Shown here piece by piece: positions 45,650 through 54,672 of a stretch of DNA of 64,000 nucleotides. The position numbers and the translations under genes are program-made. Origin of the DNA: Adiantum capillus-veneris (lineage: Eukaryota; Streptophyta; Polypodiopsida; Polypodiales; Pteridaceae); assembly GCA_014529385.2 (NCBI GenBank), contig CM043942.1:110354141-110418140 (forward strand), written 5' to 3'. How positions within the stretch are numbered: the stretch's first letter is position 1; every line of letters starts with the position of its first letter. The notes under the pieces are model-generated. The model saw nothing but the letters and a program-made list of their open reading frames with translations, was not told the DNA's origin and made no database searches.

Positions 45650-46300
45650 AATTTTTCTATTGATGATGGCTACTTACTCCACAAGGGTAGAGTATGTGTG
45701 CCAAAAGACTCAGACACTAGGCAACAAATATTATTAGAGTGTCACGATAGTCCAAGTGCTCGTCATCCAGGCATTCATAACACGTAGTATGCCTGAGTTC
45801 GACGGCAATTTTATTGGACAGGCTTACATCATGATATTCAAGAGTACGTACTAAACTGCCAACAGTGCCAAGTAAATAAGACAAAGCGCCTCAAGGTAGG
45901 TGGCCTTTTACATCCTTTAGACATTCCACAAGGTAAGTAGGAGAGTATCTCTATGGATTTTTTAGTAGGACTACCTAACAAATCGTGGCCATGATGCCAT
46001 ATAGGTAATTGCAGACCGTCTCACAAAGATGGGTCAATTCATTCCCACTAAGACTATGGTTAAGACACCAAAATTAGCACGACTATTTGTAGAGCATATA
46101 TATAGACTCTACGGTCTTCTAGCTAGTATCATTAGTGACAGAGATCGAAAGTTCGATAATCACTTCTGGAGAGCTATGTTTAAAAAGTTGGAAACTAAAC
46201 TTAATCTAAGCAATTGATGCTAGTGACAGATGGTCAAACCGAAAGAGTTAATCAAGTGCTAGAGGATATTCTATGAACGTACGTTAGCAAGAAGCAAACC
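45650..46300 (+). pseudogene. D integrase core
   Basis: The zinc region shows LECHDSPSARHPGIHNT and CQQCQVNKTKR near 45860. ESISMDFLVGLP (first Asp), SIISDRDRKF (second Asp) and the DGQTERVNQVLED block with Glu near 46235 are all visible but lie in different frames because of several indels. Confidence 0.9.
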
Positions 46301-46369
46301 AATTGGGAAGACTACTTACCTATATTGGAATTTGCTTAAAATAGTTCAAAGCATGCGACTACAAGGTTT

Positions 46370-46995
46370 AGTCCATTCATGCTTTTATATGGATTTCAAC
46401 CTAGATCACCCGTTACGATGGGGTTGGCTAAGGAGAAGATACAACAAGCGAAGTATTTTCTCCAAGACCATTTTGGCATGCTTCAAGTTGCTCGACAAAA
46501 TGTTAAGCAACCTCAAGATCGATATAACAAGTACACAGATGAGCATCGTCGTCTTGCTACTTTCGAAGAAGGAGACAAGGTTTTCCTCAAGGTTCCGAAG
46601 CATTTAAAAAGTTTGAAGACGGAAAAAGTTGCTAAACTTTCACCACGCTATTGTACCAGTCTCAAATGTATAGGTCAAGTGGCCTATAAGTTAGCACTTC
46701 CAGAGCACTCATTAGTTCATCTTGTTTTTCATGTTAACCGTTTACGAAAACAGCTAAGACAAAATGATAATGTTATTGACATAGGTGTGTTAGTTGACCT
46801 TATCAAACCGCCAAGCATCCCTCATGAGCCCGAAAAGATATTGGATTCTCATGAGCTTCGCACCAGACACCATATCAGATGACAGGTGTTGGTAAAATGG
46901 TTAGATAGAACTTAGGAAGGTTCTACATAGGAGAATGTCTCCGCACTTAAAAAAGGTTTTCCTATGTTCGTTTTCGAGGATGAAAATGATTCTCC
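46370..46995 (+). pseudogene. D integrase C-terminus and chromodomain
   Basis: A 167-codon frame contains GDKVFLKVPKHLKSL, VAYKLALP and VFHVNRLRKQL, the gypsy GPY/F-type region. After a stop, PEKILDSHELRTR and QVLVKWLDRT are followed by STWENVSAL near 46925. This is a chromodomain, which in chromoviruses directs insertion to heterochromatin. Confidence 0.9.
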
Positions 46996-47006
46996 AAGAG
47001 GGGGGT
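46996..47006 (+). other. PPT of D
   Basis: A purine run (AAGAGGGGGGT) precedes the 3' LTR. Confidence 0.85.
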
Positions 47007-47008
47007 AA

Positions 47009-47129
47009 TGTAAGGACATGGATCCTACGGGCAAGGCCACCGGCACAGCTAAACAGCGTGTACGCTAGGGGGAGCTATAGATAGCACGGTTGGGTGAAGA
47101 CTAGCACATGCATTACCACCGCCCTTTCA
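47009..47129 (+). repeat. 3' LTR of D
   Basis: It begins TGTAAGGACATGGATCC and ends CCGCCCTTTCA, closely matching the 5' LTR. Confidence 0.93.
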
Positions 47130-47196
47130 AGACAAATTTTTTTCAAAAAAAATTCATAAATACTAGGTCTCGCTCTCTTTATTTTCTCATCGATTA

Positions 47197-48769
47197 TGGG
47201 TGGATCTTCTAAGAAAGAAGAGTATTATATCAAAAACTTTGATGGCACAAACTTCACGATATAGAAGCAACATATGCTTGATGTCTTGGCCAATAAGGGC
47301 CTTGCAGTTCCATTGAAAGAGTGCATAGAGGGTGTTTACATTAATGATTAGTGGAGGAGCTTGATGCTTGTGCTATAACGACCATTCGCCTACAGTTTGG
47401 TAAGTTTTGTTTTTTTTACGATTATGAACAAGACTACTGCAAAGGATTTATGGGAGTCATTACGCTCAGCTTGAAATGGCAAGAGTGCCTTGAGTAAGGT
47501 TTAAACTAGTTTATACAACTTATATCTAGGGGACTCAAATTTGATGATGATACAAGAGCTATTTTCTTGCTATTCTTTTTCTTTTCCGTGGGACATGCTT
47601 AACACTACCATTATTAACTCTGCAGCTTGAAGTAAGCTTGTTTTTAATTATATTACTAGCACTCTACTCACAAAAGGTATTAGACTTCAGTATCTTGATA
47701 CTAGTGGACATGGCTATGCATATATAGATAGTGATGGTCACAGAGGTAAAGAGATTGCAATCATAGTTACGATTCGTCATAGGATTGCAAGAATGCTCGT
47801 AGGTAGAAAGAGTCATAGACATGACCTGTGAAATATAGAAAGCTATCATTACCACAAGCAAGGCCATTTGAGGAAACATTGCCGCATTTTGCAACATGAA
47901 AATAGTAAAATCTATAACCCTCCTAAGAGCAGCGTGAAGACCTACAGTGAGCTCCACAAGTTGAGGTTGTTCTTGCTGTGCCACAGCCGTCAAATGTCAT
48001 GAGTGTTGGTGCATTATTGACTCTTGATGATTGTTATGCGCAAAATTGAATCATTGGCTTGAGTACCAGTTTTCATGCTACTCCCCAGAGGGAATGGTTC
48101 TCTAATTATGCTCAAATGCATAATTTGGTCAAGCTCAAGTATATTTGTGGCATTGAAGATGTGAAGTTATGTATGTGTAACAGCATTGAGTTTATGCTTC
48201 TAAGTGTAAAACATGTGTCAAAGTTGACTAAGAGCTTGACAGTCAACTTGATGATTTGGGCTATACTATAGTTTTTGACAATGGTTCTTGCATGATTTAC
48301 AAGGAAATATTAGTTATTTCGAAGGGCCAAAAATCTGGCTCATTATACTCTTTGTATGTCTCTTTCGTGCAAGATAATTCCATTTATGTTTCTGAACTGT
48401 CTTCTATTGGATTGTGGCATAGTTGACTTGACCATATAAGTCAGAAAGGAATGAAACAACTTCAACGATTGGGTTACTTGCTTATCTTACACTATTCTGA
48501 TTTTAGCTTGTGTGAGCATTGCATTTATAAAAAATAGATTAGGACTACCTCTTTGCCATTAAATGGAGAGTTAGGTAATCCTCTAGACTTAGTATACATT
48601 TATTTATGTGGACCTATGTTGCATAAATATCTAGGGAGCATTATAACATTCATAGATGACCCTACTCGAAAGGTGTGAAAATATCTCTTGAAGAGGAAAG
48701 ATGAAGTCTTTGTTATGTTTTAGAAAATCCTTACAATGGTAGGAACCAGTCATACAAGAAGATGATGAA
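47197..48769 (+). pseudogene. Copia M/E gag, protease and start of integrase
   Basis: It begins MGGSSKKEEYYIKNFDGTNF, a copia gag start, 67 bp after D. A degraded knuckle YHYHKQGHLRKHC lies near 47850. The protease region STSFHATPQREWFSNYAQMH is at 48060, with the active-site triplet lost. LWHS.LDHISQKGMKQLQRL and CEHCIYKK form the zinc region near 48415-48535. The integrase start YLGSIITFIDDPTRKV lies near 48630. It stops at the right inverted arm, with no RT or RNase H. It is probably the coding part of the element whose LTR and PBS are at 38006-38200. Confidence 0.85.
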
Positions 48770-49863
48770 CACCATTTTTAATAAATTGAAAAAGTATCGT
48801 TTCTCAAATGCTAAATTGACGTATTAGAATTGTACTATTATTCTATTTTTTAGCTCACTTTTTTCTTAATCTAGATAAGATATCATGATTCTAGCACTCA
48901 AATTTGATTTTTCTATAACAATTCTTATAAGAGAACTCTTAGTATAAGTTTTTTCAAAAAGATTCATACCAAAGAAATGCTTTAAAACATCAATCAAAGC
49001 TCATAAAGATGAATTCTAAAAAAATATAACGTCAAAACACACACAAATGATGTGACTATTAAGCAACATATATATTGATTATGTCAACCAAAAATATAAT
49101 ATCTAAACACAAAGAGGACCAATAACTATTATCATAAAATTAGTCACCTTAATATCAAGTATGAGAAAATAGTCCAAATTTTAAAATACTATCAAGTTTC
49201 AACTACACTATAGTATGTACAACACCCAAATTAACACTTGATAATTAAAAAAACCTAAAGAAATTTTTTTAGAAGTCTATGGTTCTAAAGCCATAACTTG
49301 TCATCTATGGCACCTATAGTGTCATTTAGTATCAAAGAATTATGTTTGTACCAAAGAATCTATATTAACATGTCACATTTTCATCAATACATGCTTTAAA
49401 ACTTCAATAAAGCTTTTATATATGGTCTCTCAAAAACTTTAATACATTCTTTGAAACTTCAACAAAGCTTCTAAAGATGGTGTCTCAAAAAAAGGAGGTA
49501 TTTAAAAACACCATTGATATAATTAATAAGTAGCTTATGAATTGATTACACCAAATTACATGGGTTGTATATAAAAATTACCAGCTCATTTTATAAAATT
49601 TATTATCTTTATTTTGTGCAACAAAGTACTAAGTACAAGGAGTATATTCAAGATAGAGGGTGTTTAACCAGCACCATTCTTGTAGCACTATCAATTGTCA
49701 ACAACATTTCAGTGGTTTTTATCACCTTAAAAAAGAGAAGTACTAAGATGAAAACGATAGGAGCATCAAACAATTAGATTAGCAATCAAAAGATGTCTCC
49801 TCACAATAAGATGCACTTTTTAAATCCAAATATTAATGATTTTTAAAGTTATTTCTTAAATGA
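48770..49863. repeat. Right arm of 1.1-kb inverted repeat
   Basis: The reverse complement of 29835-30965 with many substitutions and small indels. It abuts the truncated integrase of M/E on its left. Confidence 0.88.
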
Positions 49864-51189
49864 GATTTTTTCTTTCGTTTGAAAGATATCGATAGCTTAC
49901 TAAAACATTGTCCCACTTTGAATGAGATATTTGATGTGATATGAGAAGAAACTCTTCTAATTTATGACATTATAATAGAAAAAAAAATGTCTTGAAATGA
50001 TAACAAAAAATCGATTCAATAATTTCACTCCAATTCACAACAAATCAACATAAGTGTAACAAACAACAAAGCACAATCCCCATATAAAACCTAGTGTCTT
50101 TAGATCACAGGATACCTTCTATGGTGAGTTCTAATTAGAGTACCTTTTTGTCTTATGGCATCAAGTTCATAGGGCTATGATATCATATGGTGTGGATATG
50201 TTGGCTTTCTATGAGCCTAGGGTCATAAGGCTCTAATTCCAAATGACATAAATACCATGTAAGATTCTCATGTATATTTTTTCCTTAAAAGGCTAAGGTC
50301 TTCCTTTATAGCTTTCAAAAGATAGATCCTAAAATGTGGCCTACGAGACTTAAGTTTTTCTTTGTAGTTTTCAATTAAGAGGCTTGTGCTTTTCATTATG
50401 TAACCTAAAGAGAGCCTCTCGTGCCATTAAGGCTAAAGGATGCTCATTCCAAGACACACATGATAAGTGCTTTTTGGAATAGCATATGTTAACTTAAGGA
50501 CTTGTGGTCATAGGGTGCTACCATAGATACAAATTACGTCGCTTCCTATGACCACAACTAATAAAAGTCTTGTAGAAGATGAGATACCACCCTTTGGCCT
50601 TAAGATCATAAAGTTTTTTTTGGAGAAACTAATGTGGCCATATGTAAGATCATACGGTGCTAATAGTTTAGCTTTAACAAAGTGTAGCAAAAGATCAAAT
50701 GGATCCCTATGGTCCAAAGGCTATAAAGTGTCATTTCTAAATAACATAAAGGCACTTTAAGAATATCAAAAAATTTGTTATGTCCTAAAAAAGCCCATAC
50801 CTTTTATTGAAGCTATTTATATATGGATTTTTAATACTTTGTTGAAAACTTAAGATATTACGCGCTTATTCTTCACCACCATTAGTAAATATCTTATTGT
50901 GAAAATTATAAGCCAACCTACGGCATTAGTCACAGGTGTTGACACTATAAAGTACGAATTTTCTAAGCTCATAGAGTAACATATGGCATTATGGCCATGA
51001 AGATTTTCCTTGATGATGCAACGGGCACAAATTGCAAAACAACAAAGTTTTGAATCTTTTATTAAACTAAAATTAAGCATTTGGCACATCAAAGTAGAGA
51101 GCTACATATTAAATTGAAAGAAAACATTGCATGAGCACTTCAAAAAATACATAAAGAGCTTTTTGTAGATTTCATGATACTACAAAACT
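49864..51189. other. AT-rich, no gene supported
   Basis: 50150-50760 contains irregular copies of a word related to the palindromes at 53.6 kb (TATGAGCCTAGGGTCATA near 50209, others degenerate). No coding domain was found. Confidence 0.6.
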
Positions 51190-52269
51190 CTACTTCATCA
51201 TCTCCTCGACAGAGATCTCTTTGAGATTATACTCAATCTTTAATTGTTTCATATAATTCTTGGCTTCATGTACTTTGATAGTGGGCTTTTTGTATCCCAG
51301 ACTTTGAGCAAGCATAATTGCTTCAATACCTTTTAAGGTTGATAAAGATTTCATACTCTTTAAAAGCCTCCCTTTTTCTTGATCATGTAGTAAGAGTTTC
51401 TTATCCTGGCTTCGAATGAACATTCCACTATTGCTAGATATTGCACCTTTTTCATCGTTATGAGGACGAGAAGCTTTTGATAGTCTACCTGTGGAGTAGG
51501 TTTTCCCTAGATAAACCGAATTTCTCTCCTCCCACTTTGTAACAACCATGTGAACATGATTATAAAGTTCATGACCTTGTACTATGGATGCTTGTACATA
51601 CAAATAAGAGCTTGTAATTATATGAATGTCGTTTACATGATGAAGAGCTTGAATATATTGCAACAGATCCCTAAGGAGGATATTATCCTCCTCATCAACA
51701 TTGAATGATGGCAAAAAAATACAATTCATTGTAGGATTAACGCATCCCTTTAATGATGCATCCTTTTTGCATCAATCCCAAATTTTGTTGATACAATAGC
51801 CAACGGTTTGAAAAGTGCTTCCACTTCTAGATTATTCGGGCAAGTGAGTCTTGATTCTTCACATGATTTGACATTCGGTTTGTCCCGAAATCATAAAGAA
51901 TGGAAACTTTTCTCTAGCCTCCTCAAAAATCTTGATGATGTCCATAACATGTGTATCATTGGCAGCTAACCATATCTTTAGATTGAAATGCTTGAATAGA
52001 ATCTTTGAAACCGAATGCATCTTGGCCAAGAACAATATAGTCATGTTCAAACTCTAAGCTCTTCATTTTTAGGCTTTTGTCAACATCGTTTCAAAAGAAA
52101 TCCACACAAGCTCACTATTATAGTCCCTCAACATTGGTTTGTTAGTGAATAAAAGGTCCAAATCACCATGCACCGCACTTCCTAGATCTTGACTTACTAA
52201 AATGTTATGGATGGATTCTTCTTCTAACCTTGTACATGTTTTCGAACTTGCATTGCCTTCTACTTCCAT
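51190..52269 (-). pseudogene. Unrecognised protein remnant
   Basis: Three minus-strand frames follow each other from an ATG at 52269 (MEVEGNASSKTCTRLEEESI), through 52050-51859, to a clean 180-codon frame at 51729-51190. The last contains EEDNILLRDLLQYIQALHHV and SMKSLSTLKGIEAIMLAQSLGYKKP, with a mostly helical, charged composition. No catalytic or zinc motif was seen. The ATG lies two bases from an LTR start at 52272. It may be a host gene piece or part of an unknown element. I do not recognise the family. Confidence 0.45.
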
Positions 52270-52271
52270 AG

Positions 52272-52680
52272 TGTTAGATCGCCGCGACGGACGGCCGTAG
52301 CATAGCTATCTGGCACTAACATAATATCAATACTTATGGAAGTGACTTAAATGGGACACAAAGACTCTTTGAGGTTGTCAATCTCAAGAAGTGAACCTTA
52401 ACAAGCAAACAAACCAACTCAACAAGAAAACTATCACTCAATGATCAGGGAAATTTGCATATGTCCTTTCTCACTGCTCTAGGTCATCATGCCATTTCGG
52501 CACTTAAACGGACTCGAAATACAACAAAACTTTAGGAGGAGGTTTATGACACCTAGGGGCACTATCCTACAAATTCTGGTCGCAATCCGACAAGGTGCCA
52601 AAATCACGATCCATCATGAAAAAGGTCCTAAAAACTGCAATAGATCAATCCAAAAAGGTCTCATACTTCTGAGAAAAACA
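52272..52680 (-). repeat. G-family LTR fragment
   Basis: It starts TGTTAGATCGCCGCGACGG and aligns with 28919-29340 over about 400 bp. It is truncated on the right. No PBS is present on its left, so it is a solo or 3' LTR, not a 5' LTR. Confidence 0.75.
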
Positions 52681-52908
52681 GTGACTTAGAAACAAATATG
52701 GATCCTTCTCTTGCAAGTGATCTTAATTGGCTTATGCCCTGTAAGACACTGCGGTGAAGAGGGGAGCGCGCCCGATGCGCGATGAAGTAAGGGTGGGAGT
52801 GGCTAATAAGTCCAGGTTGGAGGACGAGGATACCTCCCAATAAAATTCCAATAGCGTTGTCTGCTCTTTTGTAGGACCGGTATGCTTTCAAAAAAGCACA
52901 CGCCTGAT
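52681..52908 (-). other. Leader fragment of element N
   Basis: Minus-strand sequence following the PBS. An open frame crosses it but ends at the G-type LTR, so the element is truncated there. No domain is visible. Confidence 0.5.
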
Positions 52909-52920
52909 GCTCTGATACCA
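52909..52920 (-). other. PBS of element N
   Basis: The minus strand reads TGGTATCAGAGC, one base from the LTR end. Confidence 0.85.
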
Positions 52921-52921
52921 C

Positions 52922-53484
52922 TGTCACAAGGCGAGCACCACGTGCCAACAAAAAAGAACAGACTGAACAGACTTTTAGCACTTCAATAACAATTGAACTG
53001 AGAGAGAGAGAGAGAGAGACGACACGCAACACGGAGTGGCGAAATTCCACCCCTGAGAGTATTGGCCCCAAACCTTGGCGCCCCTTTCGGTATTTCTTTA
53101 TATTTCATCATCAAAGTACAAGCCGGTACTCCAGACTCTACACCTTCTCCAGGAAGCGTGCCAGAAAATGAGCCCTAGCCTCATATTTAAAGGCACTTGG
53201 CCTAAAAAGAAGTTTACATGAAAAGCTTTCAAACTCAAAAGCTTCTGGTCCAAAAAGCAATGCCAAAAGTTGACAGCGTCAATCATGGAAATCCGTACAG
53301 CCTGCCACATCATCATGCCAACGCAATTTTCAAAAATCAACCACATTGTTACAGTTTTAGGGTTAGGGTTTTTAGAATTAGGATTTGCATGTTTTAGGGT
53401 TAGGGATTCAACAGTTAGGGTTTCTGGCAGAAATGAGGGTTAGGGTTTTCTGCTCTCGGGCAACCACGTCATCACTTTGTGACA
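52922..53484 (-). repeat. 5' LTR of element N
   Basis: The plus strand starts TGTCACAAGG and ends CACTTTGTGACA, giving perfect 8-bp inverted ends TGTCACAA/TTGTGACA. It contains a 20-bp GA tract (53000-53019) and a run of telomere-like repeats (53354-53465). The sequence GGCGCCCCTTTCGGTATTTC near 53080 recurs in the LTR at 59070-60459 (near 59180), so N and F are related families. Confidence 0.7.
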
Positions 53485-53520
53485 CTTCTTCTGTTACTTG
53501 TTCTTCTTAGGGTTTAGGCT
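53354..53520. repeat. Degenerate telomere-like TTTAGGG repeats
   Basis: At least seven TTAGGG or TTTAGGG words within about 165 bp, separated by other sequence. On the N transcript strand these read AACCCTAA, like plant telo-boxes. Most lie inside the LTR, at its start. Confidence 0.85.
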
Positions 53521-53600
53521 CCTCAGCCACATCTGTAAGTTGACTCCATTCTTTAGGCTTTGACACGTCAGCAGTTTGTTACAGAGCTTTTACATTGGCA
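53485..53600. other. Spacer
   Basis: A short AT-balanced spacer between the N LTR and the palindrome cluster. Confidence 0.5.
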
Positions 53601-53990
53601 CCCTATGACCCTAGGGCGACATGTTGGCTCTACGACAATGAGAGATCATATGACCCTAGGGCCATAGGGTGACCTAGGTGCCCTTGTAGAACCATTTTGT
53701 TGGCACCCTATGGACCTAGGGCCACAGGCTTCCTCAATAATATAGAGGAGTTTATGTGGCTCTAGATCCATAGGGTGCCAACATAAAGGTTGTATTGGTA
53801 CACCTAGACCACGCTATGGCTCTAGTGCCATAGGATCTCTCTTTATATTAGATTTTCCTCTATTCCAACGAGAGATCATATGACCTTAGGGTCATAGGAA
53901 AGCATTGGTGCCCATGTAGGTGTTGTTGAGTAGACCAAATGCTCCTCTAAAGCATCTACATTGGCACCTTATGGCCCTAGGTCCAAAGGG
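53601..53990. repeat. Palindrome cluster with CCTATGACCC/GGGTCATAGG core
   Basis: Four or five full sites near 53601, 53649, 53706, 53879 and 53969, and half-sites near 53770 and 53827. Each is built around CTAGG with arms like TATGACC/GGTCATA. The words TTGGCACC and GAGAGATCATATGACC recur beside them, so the cluster is a diverged tandem array. Confidence 0.8.
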
Positions 53991-54231
53991 TGTCCTCGAA
54001 TCTAATGAGAGCTCTTATGAATCAACAAAAAACCAATATTTACTAGCCACGGGGATCAATCAAACTACAATACAGAAAGCAGATATAGTCAACGTCAAAA
54101 AAAACCGAGCCATAAATTGGGAATTTGGGTAAGCTTAGTAAAAAATAGATCAAAATTTAAAAATATTTCACCAGTGTGCTAAGATAAGCTATAAGAACAT
54201 GTCCACCTAGTTTTAGCCCAAAATGAGACCA

Positions 54232-54528
54232 AACATGGATCGTGATCCATATATCTTTTTTAAGTCTCAAGACCAGAACCAAGTTATCAAGTCCCACATG
54301 CGGCTTAAATCTTAACTCCTGAAATTTCAAGCCATTTGCACATCAAACCCCTTTAAAAATGCCAAAATTCTTTAAGTCTGCAAAAAAATTACAAAATTTG
54401 GCTTAGAACCCAAACCAATGATCCAAATCCCAAACGTTTTCACCCATAGCATCTCTTAAGCATGCTAAACTAGAAGGTGAAGAGAACACTTTAAAATGTG
54501 TTCCAACATGGATTGCAATCCATGTACC
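54232..54528. repeat. Two palindromes upstream of X2
   Basis: 54234-54249 has ATGGATC arms around GT. 54509-54528 is a perfect 20-bp palindrome with half ACATGGATTG. They are about 277 bp apart, much like the spacing upstream of X1. Confidence 0.85.
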
Positions 54529-54672
54529 TCTGACCAGAATTGACCTGAACCAGTTTGACCTAGTGCTTATAGTTGTCCTAGTCACACTGGTGAAGTTTTG
54601 TCAAATTTGGAACAATTTTGGGAAACACCAAACAGTTGAAATTTTGGTAGCAGGATACCACGCAGACATGCT

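Larger units (their letters stand above)
39685..47129 (+). mobile_element. Ty3/gypsy chromovirus-type element D (full length, decayed)
   Basis: Very short LTRs of 123 bp (39685-39807) and 121 bp (47009-47129) are flanked by AAACA and AGACA, a TSD with one mismatch. PBS, gag with zinc knuckle, protease, RT, RNase H, integrase, chromodomain and PPT follow in gypsy order. Solo LTR S2 sits in gag. Stops, shifts and a changed RT active site make it inactive. Confidence 0.95.

Noticed and set aside
39685-47129. Integrated plant pararetrovirus
   Set aside because: LTRs, TSD, integrase and chromodomain are present, and no movement-protein motif was seen. It is a gypsy retrotransposon.
28919-52680. 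The two G-type LTRs as the ends of one 23-kb element
   Set aside because: The PBS lies to the left of the 28919 LTR on the minus strand, so the internal region of G extends leftward, and 52272 has no fitting internal edge.
53354-53520. True chromosome end
   Set aside because: The telomere-like words are few, degenerate and embedded in element sequence on both sides.
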